Counted from the first letter of the stretch, positions 54,150 through 63,958 are shown. The stretch: DNA of 64,000 nt from Reticulitermes speratus (GCA_021186555.1 JAJKFL010000330.1:30482944-30546943); one strand, 5' to 3'. The notes: a model not told the origin generated them from the sequence alone. Numbers and translations: made by a program.

Positions 54150-54420
54150 TTCATATTAAATTCCCATCTAATCCTAGGTCTTCCAAGTGATCTGTTACCT
54201 TCATGTTTTCCTACACCAAACTAACTGACGAACTAATTAATTCACTTTACGGAGCGGAGTTCTACTTGAGAAGCTGATAGTTCCTCAACTAGTGAAGAAA
54301 TTCGCAGCATTTTATGCAAAAGGAAAATTGATTACCGTGTTAATAACATCCCACAGTTTCTATCTGTTTTGAGCCGGATAAATCCAATCAACACCTTCCA
54401 ATCATATTTCTTTAAGACCT
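54150..54420 (-). pseudogene. LINE2-family 3' end, decayed
   Basis: CTAACTGACGAACTAATTAA (tail), GAAATTCGCAGCATTTTATG and ATCAACACCTTCCAATC. It is strongly diverged and interrupted by the following SINE. Confidence 0.6.
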
Positions 54421-54422
54421 AT

Positions 54423-54602
54423 GATGGCCGTGCCATGGCTCAGGCGTTTAGTCGCCGGCCTCCCACCGCGGATGCCCGGGTTCGATCCCTGGTCAGTCCA
54501 TGTGGGATTTATGGTGGACAAATTGGTACTGGGGACAGGTTTTTTCCCGAGTACTTCGGTTTTCCCCTGTCAATTTCATTCCATTTCATTTATTTACTGT
54601 AT
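54423..54602 (+). mobile_element. SINE4-family element, 3' truncated
   Basis: GCCGTGCCATGGCTCAGGCG, B box GGGTTCGATCCCTGG, GTGGACAAATTGGTACTGGG and TTCGGTTTTCCCCTGTCAAT. The sequence switches to SINE1 before the normal SINE4 end. Confidence 0.8.
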
Positions 54603-54862
54603 AATACAGCCGAAATAACGTAGTCGGTATAGCGACGACGCTACTGGATGGACGATACGGAGTTCGAAATGAGTAGGAGAAACAGATTTTTCTTTTCTCA
54701 GAACCATCCAGATTAATTCTGGGGCACATCCAGCCTTTTATTCAGTGGGTAACAGGGCACTGTCCCAGACGTAAAGCGACCAAGGCCTTCAGTTGACCAA
54801 TCACCTCCACTTATTGTCGATGTTAATGAATGGAGATATACCCCTTGTTTTTTCGTGGCGCA
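54603..54862 (+). mobile_element. SINE1-family element interrupted by SINE3
   Basis: AACGTAGTCGGTATAGCGAC, GGAGTTCGAAATGAG (B box), GTAAAGCGACCAAGGC and CCAATCACCTCCACTTATTG. After the SINE3 insertion the tail continues at about 55,113 (AGATAAACTTCAACTCCCTC). Confidence 0.7.
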
Positions 54863-54863
54863 A

Positions 54864-55112
54864 CAGACCCTAGTGGGCCAGGGCCTCTTCATTGTCGAGG
54901 CTTCACGATCTCACTCACTTAGACACACCACACTCGGTAGGAATCCTCTGGGCGTGTGATCAGCTCGACGCAGAATCCTCTACTTGACAACAAACAACAC
55001 TCAAAAGAGACGGACATCCATGACCCCGGCGAGATTCGATCCCGCAATCCCAGCAAGCGAGCGGCCGTAGACCCACGCCTTAGCCCGCCCTGTCACTGGG
55101 ATAGGCGGAGAT
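54864..55112 (-). mobile_element. SINE3-family element nested in SINE1
   Basis: GTGGCGCAACAGACCCTAGT at the left is the reversed 3' end. Head on the minus strand: CCAGTGACAGGGCGGGCTAA, B box GCGGGATCGAATCTCG. The GGAGATA on both sides is consistent with a target duplication. Same 3' subfamily as the 46.3-kb copy. Confidence 0.8.
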
Positions 55113-55294
55113 AAACTTCAACTCCCTCACGTATCTTCATAGCGTAGACAGGGATATCAGTACATTACTTACCTTTTATTTACTAAGCAAGAATTTTGTC
55201 AACAAAATAACGACACCGGCGTTCCGAATTTATAAGATCCACCCTGTACTTTCTTTTCGAAGGACCCGGCTTTATTTGTGTGAGAAAAGGGAGT
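55113..55294. other. SINE1 tail remnant and short unknown sequence
   Basis: CCACCCTGTACTTTC at about 55,243 resembles the CACCCTGTA transposon terminus found elsewhere in the window. Confidence 0.3.
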
Positions 55295-55385
55295 AGAGCG
55301 TCTATTATTGGAAGAGAGGACATGGTGTCTTGGCGTCATAAGTACTTGATCCGGTTTAAGAAGTTCACTGAGAACATTACGTAGA
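55295..55385 (+). pseudogene. Possible DDE-superfamily transposase fragment
   Basis: The plus-strand frame from 55,301 reads SIIGREDMVSWRHKYLIRF, then KKFTENIT and a stop. The RED-x-V-x-WRH-x-YL segment is what I recall from a family of insect DDE endonuclease (IS630/mariner-related) predictions, where it precedes the first catalytic aspartate. Only about 27 residues survive, so the assignment is tentative. The CACCCTGTA sequence just upstream could be part of the same element. Confidence 0.45.
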
Positions 55386-55761
55386 CAGAAGCGCCGTCAG
55401 GCATTACAGGGCACACCTCGTAAGGCGAAGGGAATGACAAGGTACTTAAGGCCTCAAGGTAAAGTTTCTTTTGGCAGGACTTCCGGCTGGTGTACATCGC
55501 CGGAAGCGAGCCGCGCTTTGAATTATTATATACCGGAAATGAAAGGGATTTGCACCGAATTTTAAATTAAGTAATTCTGTTTGTAAAGTACACTAGTGCC
55601 CTTAAGAAGAAACGGTCTTTGAGTAAAATATTAAATATATATGTAAATAAGTAAATGGGGCAACATGCTGTATGATTGAAATCTCAATCCCTAATTTATA
55701 TACCAATTCCTAATTTATATACCAATTTTATTTCATAATAATTATTAATACTGTACTGTTT
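55386..55761. other. Non-coding stretch, nothing recognised
   Basis: Nothing recognised. Confidence 0.3.
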
Positions 55762-56030
55762 TGGGGTACGCGGTGGCGCAGTTTATAGAGGTACTACGCT
55801 ACAAGCCAGAAGGTTACGGGTTTGATTCCATTTCGGCCATATTATGATCCTGGTATCGACTCAGCCTCTAACAGATATTGACTACCAGAAATATCTCATT
55901 GGGGGTTAAAGGCGGTCAGTGCATAGGACTGACAACCTTGCCACCTTCATATACCGATTTTATAGAAATCCTGGGAGCTTCAACGGAGTCCTACGGGCCT
56001 GTCCAGGCCTGTGCAGGGATAGATTTACTT
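55762..56030 (+). mobile_element. SINE2-family element, internal deletion
   Basis: GGGGTACGCGGTGGCGCAGT, B-box-like CGGGTTTGATTCC, GTATCGACTCAGCC and GGGCCTGTCCAGGCCTG. The ATTGGGATTTTTC segment after the B box is missing. Confidence 0.8.
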
Positions 56031-56299
56031 TGCTTTACTGTTTTACAAAATTTTATGCGTGGGCTTGATGATGGCTTTCAATTGAACGCCGAAGTGTGTC
56101 GGACATTCTAAATATGAAAGGTATGGTGTAAAAATAGTTGTGATTGCCGATCACGAGGCTTTACAGTGTTAACATAGACAAATGGTAGTCCAGCAGTTTG
56201 GGGATTGGGCGAGGGGCTGTGAAGCTTTCATTGTTAAAAATTAATACGTTACAAATTATTAAAGGAACCTCAGATTTGGGCAGATCGTTCGGAATGACG
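56031..56299. other. Short non-coding stretch
   Basis: Nothing recognised. Confidence 0.3.
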
Positions 56300-56452
56300 T
56301 AAGCTAGGATGGGATACTGTGGACTTCATTTGTCTGGCTTAGGATAGGTACAAGTGGCGAGCTCTTTTAAACACCGTAATGAACAATCGGACATTTGTTG
56401 AAGAGCTGAGGAAATATTAGCTTCTCAAAAAGGACTCTGCTTTATGGAGTTC
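56300..56452 (+). pseudogene. LINE2-family 3' end, plus strand
   Basis: GATGGGATACTGTGGACTTC, CTTAGGATAGGTACAAGTGG, CCGTAATGAACAATCGG and TTAGCTTCTCAAAAAGGACT followed by TATGGAGTTCCGTAG: the LINE2 3' end in the order of the 44.0-kb copy. Its tail continues on the far side of the SINE4 insertion. Confidence 0.75.
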
Positions 56453-56459
56453 CGTAGTT

Positions 56460-56745
56460 TTTTTTTTATTGAAGGGTCCCGTAGCAGATGCTAAGGACGC
56501 ACCGCAGCCTTGAGGCTTATTGTGCAACCGTATGAGAAAGATGATGATGAGGGTTTTACTGCTTTTAAATGTCAATGGAGCACCGGTGGAATGAAATTAA
56601 CAAGAGAAAACCGAAATATTCTTAGAAAATCTGTCCCAGTGCCACTTTGTCCACCACAAATCCCACCTGGACTGATCTGGGGTCGAACTCGGGAATCCGG
56701 CGGGAGGCCGGCGACTAACCGCCTGATCCATGGCACGGCCTAAGT
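56460..56745 (-). mobile_element. SINE4-family element inserted between a LINE2 end and its tail
   Basis: The T-tract on the left is the A-tail. Minus-strand head GCCGTGCCATGGATCAGGCG, B-box-like GAGTTCGACCCCAG, GTGGACAAAGTGGCACTGGG. AGTTCCGTAGTT occurs on both sides (from about 56,449 and 56,750), which is the target duplication. Confidence 0.85.
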
Positions 56746-56749
56746 TCCG

Positions 56750-58135
56750 TAGTTAGTTATTTAATTAGGTAGTTAGTTATTTAGTTAGGTAGTTAGTTAT
56801 TTAATTAGGTAGTTAGTTATTTAATTAGGTAGTTAGTTATTTAGTTAGGTAGTTAGTTATTTAGTTAGGTAGTTAGTTATTTAATTAGGTAGTTAGTTAT
56901 TTAGTTAGGTAGTCAGTTATTTAATTAGGTAGTTAGTTATTTAGTTAGGTAGTTAGTTATTTAGTTAGGTAGTTAGTTATTTAGTTAGGTAGTTAGTTAT
57001 TTAGTTAGGTAGTTAGTTATTTAATTAGGTAGTTAGTTATTTAGTTAGGTAGTTAGTTATTTAATTAGGTAGTTAGTTATTTAGTTAGGTAGTTAGTTAT
57101 TTAGTTAGGTAGTTAGTTATTTAATTAGGTAGTTAGTTATTTAGTTAGGTAGTTAGTTATTTAGTTAGGTAGTTAGTTATTTAGTTAGGTAGTTAGTTAT
57201 TTAGTTAGGTAGTTAGTTATTTAATTAGGTAGTTAGTTATTTAGTTAGGTAGTTAGTTATTTAGTTAGGTAGTTAGTTATTTAGTTAGGTAGTTAGTTAT
57301 TTAGTTAGGTAGTTAGTTATTTAATTAGGTAGTTAGTTATTTAGTTAGGTAGTTAGTTATTTAGTTAGGTAGTTAGTTATTTAGTTAGGTAGTTAGTTAT
57401 TTAGTTAGGTAGTTAGTTATTTAGTTAGGTAGTTAGTTATTTAGTTAGGTAGTTAGTTATTTAATTAGGTAGTTAGTTATTTAGTTAGGTAGTTAGTTAT
57501 TTAGTTAGGTAGTTAGTTATTTAATTAGGTAGTTATTTATTTAGTTAGGTAGTTAGTTATTTAATTAGGTAGTTAGTTATTTAGTTAGGTAGTTAGTTAT
57601 TTAGTTAGGTAGTTAGTTATTTAGTTAGGTAGTTAGTTATTTAATTAGGTAGTTAGTTATTTAGTTAGGTATTTAGTTATTTAGTTAGGTAGTTAGTTAT
57701 TTAATTAGGTAGTTAGTTATTTAGTTAGGTAGTTAGTTATTTAATTAGGTAGTTAGTTATTTAGTTAGGTAGTTAGTTATTTAGTTAGGTAGTTAGTTAT
57801 TTAGTTAGGTAGTTAGTTATTTAGTTAGGTAGTTAGTTATTTGCCGATCCCAGTGGCCGTGCGGTCTAAGGCGTGGGTCTACGGCCGCTCGCTTACTAGG
57901 ATCGTGGGTTCGATCCCGCCTAGGGCATGGATGTCTGTCTCTTGTGAGTGTTGTGTGTTGTCAGGTAGAGGTCTCTGCGACGGGCTGGTCACTCGTCCAG
58001 AGGAGTCCTACCGAGTGTGGTGTGTCTAAAGTGTGTGATCGTGAAGTGTCGACGAAACTAGGAGGCCCAGGCCCATATAGGGCTGTCGAGCCATAGAAAA
58101 AAGTTAGGTATTTAGCTAGGTAGTTATTTAGAATG
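56750..58135. repeat. 20-bp satellite array, about 54 copies, grown from a LINE2 AGTT tail
   Basis: The unit is AGTTAGTTATTTAGTTAGGT, with the common variant TTAATTAGG. Phase is exact, three units per 60 bp, from 56,755 to 57,841. It follows directly on a LINE2 3' end whose normal tail is AGTT repeats, so the array is best read as an expanded and re-organised tail. A SINE3 copy interrupts it at 57,842-58,102, after which GTTAGGTATTTAGCTAGGTA continues briefly. Confidence 0.95.
57842..58102 (+). mobile_element. SINE3-family element inserted in the 20-bp array
   Basis: GCCGATCCCAGTGGCCGTGC, B-box-like GTGGGTTCGATCCCG, CGACGGGCTGGTCACTCG and GGGCTGTCGAGCCATAG with an A-tract. Array sequence lies on both sides (AGTTAGTTATTT / AGTTAGGTATTT), so the SINE is younger than the array. 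Confidence 0.9.
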
Positions 58136-59770
58136 TACTTTCACCAACCTAACAAAGGCAGTTCCTCTTGTGAGGATTTGACTAAGAAATAAATTAATAT
58201 CACCACGGTGACTATAAAACTGATAAAAATTTTACGGAAAATAGATGTGATTTATATGGCAGGATTTTTGGGGAGCGATTTGTGCGGCCGCCTCTGGCGG
58301 CAGACTCCAAGTGGTAGAAAATTAGGCAGAAAAATAAACATTTTGAATTAAAGAAAAAAAGGATTTTCAACGCTCAACAAGTTTTAAAGTATTGAGCCAA
58401 ATTAAATTAAATTCAATACGTTATTGTGCTTTTTTATGTTCGTAGTTTCTGTTAGGGGCGGTTGCTATGATTATTCATTCCGGGTTCAAAAAAAAAATCA
58501 CAGTATCTATTTACACCACCTGATGGAGACGGTACGTTTAAGAGAGGTTTGATTCAAGAGGCTGTGTTGCGTTATCTTTATGTTTAACTGTACCCAGATC
58601 GTCCTTATATTGCTGCCAATACGTTGTGGCATTGCTATAAGAACAACAATTTTGCTATTTTTTGGAAAAATTCTAGCTTCCCATATATTCCCTAATCATA
58701 TTCTCGTATTGTGTTCGCTTCAGGAGTAAGCGCAGGCTCAAGAGTGAATGTCAATGGCAAGGGAGGGTAACTAAGCGCATGCGCACTGCTTTGTTACTGA
58801 AAACTCTTCCTGCCTCGCATATATCATTTTTGTGTGCGATATATTATACTGCAGGTAAAGGGATTGATGTTTTTGGGATACAGCCCATCGTAAATTCCTC
58901 CCACTCAGCCTTATTTCTAATGACTTCTAGTGACCTGCCCATGATATATCCTGAACTTATAATCTGCCTTTGGAATGAGAGGCCGATGAATGTTAATATA
59001 ATAATCGATGGAGGAGGTATGAATGAAACAAATGTTGGCTTGATTACACTTGAGTGTATTGGAGGTGGGATGTGTTTTAGATACACGTTGTGTGACCTGG
59101 TGTCATTTGTTTCACGGGCTTCAATGGACGTGCGGTAACATAGGTACAGTCCCCGACATAACGGCGCATGTCTGCCACTGGGGGTCACTGCGGGACGTTC
59201 ACCTGACACATCTCTGTCATTTTACGCAAAGACGTCCTGCGTATGTGCGCACATTATCCTTATATCCTGACACAGTATCCTGAATACTGAGGAGATACAT
59301 AAATAAATTTATATATAAAATACATGGATATTTATAAATTATTATACAATGATCAAATAAAGAATAAGATGGGCTGGGTATCTAGCATGTATGTGGGAGT
59401 TGAGACATGGATGCAACTTATGTACGTAGATGACACTTAATATTAAGATGGACGTTCAGGTTGTTTTTTGACTGACTTAAACGCAATGAATGTAAAGTCT
59501 TTTTTTGAATTCCTGTGAATAAGAAAAATAACCCTAAGCTATGATTGATTGTTCACTGTTACTACACTGTGTGAAAGATGACCAGTTTCTCAGGAAGCAT
59601 TGTACCATTGAAGGTGAATGTGCGCATATCCTGTAGTTTATATGTGATGCGGTGATCGATATGTGAGCAACAGTGACTTTGTACGTCATAGTGACGTCTT
59701 AGAACCAAATGTTTGGTTGTCTGGAGTTTGAACGAAATACGACATAAAACACACGAAGGAATTGTGAAAT
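58136..59770. other. Non-coding stretch, unrecognised frames
   Basis: Overlapping frames of about 120 codons on opposite strands (58,779-59,138 + and 58,844-59,209 -) show no recognisable domain, and neither has supporting signals. No repeat family recognised. Confidence 0.3.
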
Positions 59771-59787
59771 GTAACATTATTATGTTG

Positions 59788-60047
59788 CCGATCCCAGTGG
59801 CCGTGCGGTCTAAGGCGTGGGTCTTCGGTCGCTCGCTTACTGGGATCGTGGGTTCGAATCCCACCGGGGGCATGGATGTCTGTCTGTTGTGAGTGTTGTG
59901 TGTTGTCAGGTAGAGGTCTCTGCGACGGGCTGGTCCCTCGTCCAGAGGAGTCCTACCGACTGTGGTGTGTCTCAAATGTGTGTGATCGTGAAAACCTCGA
60001 CGAAACGAGGAGGCCCAGGCCCATATAGGGCTGTCGAGCCATAAAAA
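59788..60047 (+). mobile_element. SINE3-family element, full length, 15-bp target duplication
   Basis: CGATCCCAGTGGCCGTGCGG, GTCTAAGGCGTGGGTC, B box GTGGGTTCGAATCCC, CGACGGGCTGGTCCCTCG, and GGGCTGTCGAGCCAT with an A-tract. AACATTATTATGTTG flanks it perfectly (59,773-59,787 and 60,048-60,062). It is the least decayed SINE in the window. The tRNA-like head resembles tRNA-Leu/Ser in its GGCCGNGCGGTCTAAGGCG D-arm. Confidence 0.92.
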
Positions 60048-60062
60048 AACATTATTATGTTG

Positions 60063-60334
60063 ATGATGATAACAAAGGAAATAATTATGTACAGGGTGAG
60101 CAAAAATTTCTTGTGTATCGGTGTAAGAAGAGTGCTGCACTCTACTGGAAGTAAGGAAGTCATATATGTCCAGGTATTGTGCCGCTTGCTGTTGCTTAAT
60201 CTGCATAAAACCACTTTGCTGTACCTCCAAGAAAAATAACTTGGTAACCTTTTGTTCACTGTGACTTCCATTCTAACCGGTATTCTACTTAGACAGGCAC
60301 AAGCGGACATCTCTGTGTAAGAATAGACAGGGCA
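60063..60334. other. Non-coding stretch with a possible transposon terminus
   Basis: GTACAGGGTGAGCAAAAATT at 60,089 has the TACAGGGTG ending seen at several other points. Confidence 0.35.
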
Positions 60335-60560
60335 GTGTCTAGAATACGAGCTGGATGACCGCTCTAGTTTCCCGGTGAAATTTTCTCTTTATCAACTTAT
60401 CTACACAGGGTTTGGGCCCACTCGATCGGGTATCGGGAGCCCTTTTTCCGATAGTAACGCGGCTGTCGCTTGAAGCTAATCACCTGCATCTAGTGCCGAG
60501 GCTAGGGATTCATGGATCTATACCCTCTATTCCTCCATACATCCTTATGAGTTAATGGTT
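60335..60560 (+). mobile_element. SINE1-family copy, 5' truncated
   Basis: GGGCCCACTCGATCGGGTAT, TAACGCGGCTGTCGCTTGAA, CATCTAGTGCCGAGGCTAGG and ATCTATACCCTCTATTCC follow the SINE1 body. Confidence 0.65.
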
Positions 60561-60656
60561 GATTACGAGAATTTTAACTTTTACATTGCCCGTGAATTAA
60601 TTTAATGATAGTGTTGTTACAAGTTTCATTAGGAAGTGAGACGTAGAAGGCAGTTA

Positions 60657-61045
60657 CACAGGATGTTGAAAAAGATGTTGAACAGAACAATTGAACAATA
60701 TGTTGAACAGCACAGTTAAACAGGATGCTGAACAGAAGAGTTGAAGAGGATGCTGAGCAGAACAGTTGAACAGGATGCTGAACAAAACAATTGAACAGGA
60801 TGCTGAACAGAACAGTTGAACAATACGTTGAACAAAACAGTTGAACAGGATGCTGAACAGAAAAGTTGAAAAAGATGCTGAACAGAACAGTTGAACAATG
60901 TGTTGAACAGAACGGTTGAACAGGATGTTGAACAAAACATTTGATCAAGTTTTTGAACAGAAGAGTTGGAGAGGATGTTGAACCGAACAGTTGAATAAGA
61001 TGTTGAACAGAACAATTGAACAGGATGCTGAAGGGGATGTTGAAT
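60657..61045. repeat. 25-bp degenerate tandem repeat built from GAACAG words
   Basis: The unit is TTGAACAGGATGCTGAACAG plus AACAG, with frequent substitutions and unit-length changes. Cysteine/serine-rich frames on the minus strand (STVLFSILFNCFVQ type) are by-products. Confidence 0.9.
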
Positions 61046-61824
61046 TACAGATTATCATAAAGTAACATCCGGCATTGCAACTGTCAAAATACCGTTGAAC
61101 CTGAACAAGAATTGCTTTTTGAAGGGCTAATGCAGTCCTTTAGAGAGGTCTGTTGTATTTACAACACGTCTAATGGCGCTGCTGGTGTCTACAGCAGAGT
61201 CGAACGACTTTGTTTGGAATTAGGAATTCTTAGAAAGGATACCTTATCGTGAGAAACATTGTACAGTGGTGTTTGCCAGTTACAACGGACAAACAATATG
61301 AGACAGTCACAAAAGATTGTGTGACTTATGATGCCTAATATACTCAGAAACGCGACGAAAGCAAACACTACATACATAAAAATACTGTGCCTCGAATTAG
61401 TGAGCGATATGAGCAATACAATGTATTTCTCATTCGTAATCGTGTAGTGTCTATTGTCTTTTGACTAGTGATAATTCTATGAGACACGTTAACATTGTTA
61501 CTCCATTTGTATACATTTACTCGGAAGAATAACAATCACTTGTGTTTGTGTTTGTGGCCAGAACTTGTGAAAACGTGTGACATTGCCGGAGGAGTGATAG
61601 TTCCTTATGGCGATTGCTAGGCTATATGAGACTGACGACAAAATAAATATGACTGGAAGGAGATCTCCTTATGTGTAACGTGAGTGGTCACTGACTTTCA
61701 TATGTGCGGTGCTTAAGGAACAGGTCTGTCAGCGTATCAGGGACAACAGAAGATTCAGCACTGATGAAATTATGTCTCTGACATTAATCGCAGAAGGAAG
61801 CGGTAAAGAAGTGGTATACAAAGG
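61046..61824. other. Non-coding stretch, nothing recognised
   Basis: Nothing recognised. Confidence 0.3.
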
Positions 61825-62300
61825 CTAAATAAGACAGGCAATGCACGTATAATATCACATTGAGGCGCGTTCGCGTAACCATTGTTGCCGTGGAACAGTA
61901 ATTAATATTACATATTCTGAGTGTGTGTCTTTAGCCTTAGTTATCCAGCATGCAAAGCGCATGCGCCGTGTTATATTGTTATCTGTGGCCTGTCTGGCTC
62001 TACCATATTCTTCCACATGATCTCATAAACGGTAATATTTTCGGGAAAAATGTTATTGAACATAAAATGTGTGTTTTGATTTTTTCTGCAACTCTGTCTG
62101 AAACATTTCTCGTTCTAAGACGAATTCAGCGATATATTATCATAAACGTACATAGGTCTTCATGTAAAGTACCCGTTATTCTTGTCAGATTTTAATGATA
62201 CTTGAATTTTCCTGACAGATTTTCCAGAAATCCTCAAATATTAAATTTCTTGAAAATCCGTCCAGTGCGAACCGAGTTTTTCCTTATTTTGTACAGCTAT
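61825..62300 (+). repeat. Interspersed repeat RE-A, copy 4, 3' shortened
   Basis: TAAGACAGGCAATGCACGTA, CGCGTAACCATTGTTGCCGT, CGCATGCGCCGTGTTATATT and GAAAATCCGTCCAGTGCGAA. The GACGGAC tract at the end is lost. Confidence 0.75.
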
Positions 62301-62366
62301 ATGTATAAAAACGGGAGATTCCTTTTACAAAATGTATAGAGTTTGATTTTTATAGTTATTGTGTAG

Positions 62367-62404
62367 GCCTGATTATGGCTCTGTAGAGCTGAAACCGGTA
62401 ACCT
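62367..62404 (+). ncRNA. Hammerhead-like motif, divergent type with CCGGTA
   Basis: CCTGATTA, T, GGCTCT, GTA, GAGCT, GAAAC, CGGTA. Helix II GGCTC/GAGCT has one wobble or mismatch, and the core second GA is TA. Downstream TATATGTTGGTTGTGACTGC echoes the context of the 21.3-kb copy. Confidence 0.4.
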
Positions 62405-62639
62405 AATGTGTCGAAAATACGAGTATATATGTTGGTTGTGACTGCAATTACTGAGCAAGGGTGAAATATTCTATGAATATTATCTTCAAGTAATGAGATT
62501 ACATTTCTGTTTCTCTAGTTACCATTTACACCGTACTCCTTTACTCGATGGAACGTATTTACATAATTCATAAATATGACACAGGTTTTTTAAATTAATG
62601 TTAAACTGAAGCCAACACAGTCTGAAGAGATGGACCTTC

Positions 62640-62735
62640 AAACAGGCTTCTGCTTCTGCCGGACATAGAATCATGCTCCTCGATTTTCCAGTCCGTAGTC
62701 TAGTCTCTATACTGACTGAGCTATCACGGCTTCAC
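62640..62735 (-). mobile_element. SINE1 head fragment
   Basis: Minus strand GCCGTGATAGCTCAGTCAGT is an intact A-box region matching the SINE1 head at 663. The B box is degraded (GGAAAATCGAGGAGC). Confidence 0.6.
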
Positions 62736-62937
62736 GGACGTCAAAAGACTTCGGAGTTTTTTGTTGAAATGCTGAAGCAATAGCGCTAGATTGCCCTGGA
62801 GCTATGAAACTTGGCAGTGATGGATTAAAACCGTCCTTTAGGTGACCTGCTCTGTCGCGATTATCAGGGGGGATATGCTGAGTGCCTTGTCTTGCTGATA
62901 TAGGCTGACGTATATCGCTGACTGTGGGCAGAACATC

Positions 62938-62982
62938 GACCCTGATGATAGACACAAAATATGTCTCCGAAACAGATTCGTG
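62938..62982 (+). ncRNA. Hammerhead-like motif with CUGAUGA core
   Basis: GACC, CTGATGA, T, AGACA, CAAAATA, TGTCT, CC, GAAAC, AGATTCG. The core is consensus and helix II AGACA/TGTCT is perfect, but helix I and the cleavage triplet are not clear. Confidence 0.45.
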
Positions 62983-63459
62983 GTGCTTTTGCTGTTGCTG
63001 CTCTTGAGGTCTTAAATAAAAGTGTTGAGTCTGTTTCTTCCACACTGCAGTAAATCGTAGTGTACGGGCTTTAAAGTGATGCAAGTACTGTAGCAGTATA
63101 GCATTTCCTGTAGGAGATAAGCCACTTGACTTTGTGTATTTCCTTTCAAGTCGCCCTGTGTACTTGAAACCTTCTTCACGGTTACCATTTAACTGTCAGC
63201 AAAGACTGCAAACGTGCGAATTTTATCAGCCACTAAATATCTGACTTTCATTATGGAGGTAGCGGGTTCGAATCTCCAGACAATGAATTTCGTGCCATCC
63301 TCAGTCCCTCCACGTATAAACGTGGAATTTACGTTAATGAAGTTACGATATTGCAGTTCGTGTTATTTTCTTATTTATAATTTACAGACTATACTAATAT
63401 TATATACTATAGAGTCTGATACACTAACATCTTGAGATCTTCGCTATTATTTGATTTTA

Positions 63460-63625
63460 CGCAGCGTAGATTGTAAGATTGTTGCCGACTTTTCGGGACA
63501 ACATATCGGTCCCATGTTCAAGGGTCAAGCAGTCCAAATCTTCTTGAACTGCTTGACTCTTGAATATGGGATCGATAGGTTGTCCCGAAACGTCGATAAG
63601 AAACTGTCAATCTGCACTGCGTAAA
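63460..63625. mobile_element. Family B palindrome with two variant hammerhead-like motifs
   Basis: GGGACAACATATCGGTCCCA and TGGGATCGATAGGTTGTCCC are inverted, as are TCAAGCAGTCC and GAACTGCTTGA in the centre. The outer ACGCAGCGTAGATTG pairs with CAATCTGCACTGCGT. The + motif is at 63,553-63,597 and the - motif at 63,487-63,535. Core halves are CTTGAATA/CTTGAACA, so both are decayed. Confidence 0.65.
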
Positions 63626-63779
63626 ATCTCTGAAGAGCAACGATCTCATTTACACCGCTGCAGAATTCTGAAATCACGCATAATAACATCCTTTTTTTAA
63701 ATACACAACTAAAATAAAGCTAACAATATTGTAAGTTGTATAAGTCTACATACCGCGATATATGCCAGAGTAGATTGTG

Positions 63780-63935
63780 AGGGATATTTTGTGGATCGAT
63801 GGAAACTGGGACAGGTTTTTCTCCTAGTACTTCTTGCTCTCCTGTGAGTGTTATTCCACCAATATTCCATATTCATTCATCCATCATCTGGGGATAGTAC
63901 AAAATCCCCACCAGTCACCCCAGTACCAAGGGATT
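63780..63935 (+). mobile_element. SINE4-family remnant
   Basis: AACTGGGACAGGTTTTTCTC, CTAGTACTTCTTGCTCTCCT and TTATTCCACCAATATTCCAT match the SINE4 middle part. No head or tail. Confidence 0.6.
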
Positions 63936-63958
63936 CGGTTTAACACAAACTGAAAAAA

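Noticed and set aside
56755-57841. Insect telomere (TTAGG)n
   Set aside because: TTAGG appears only as TTAGGT within a 20-bp unit; the array continues a LINE2 AGTT tail and is internal.
58779-59209. Overlapping 119- and 121-codon frames as a gene
   Set aside because: No recognisable domain, promoter, splice pattern or codon signal; the opposite strand is open over the same span.
59788-59870. Functional tRNA-Leu or tRNA-Ser gene
   Set aside because: A and B boxes are present, but the acceptor ends do not pair and the sequence continues into a SINE body with tail and target duplication. The same applies to the heads at 662, 8,633, 40,830 and others.
62707-63084. 125-codon minus-strand frame as a gene
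   Set aside because: It spans a SINE1 head fragment and a hammerhead-like motif; the glutamine run and the rest show no domain.
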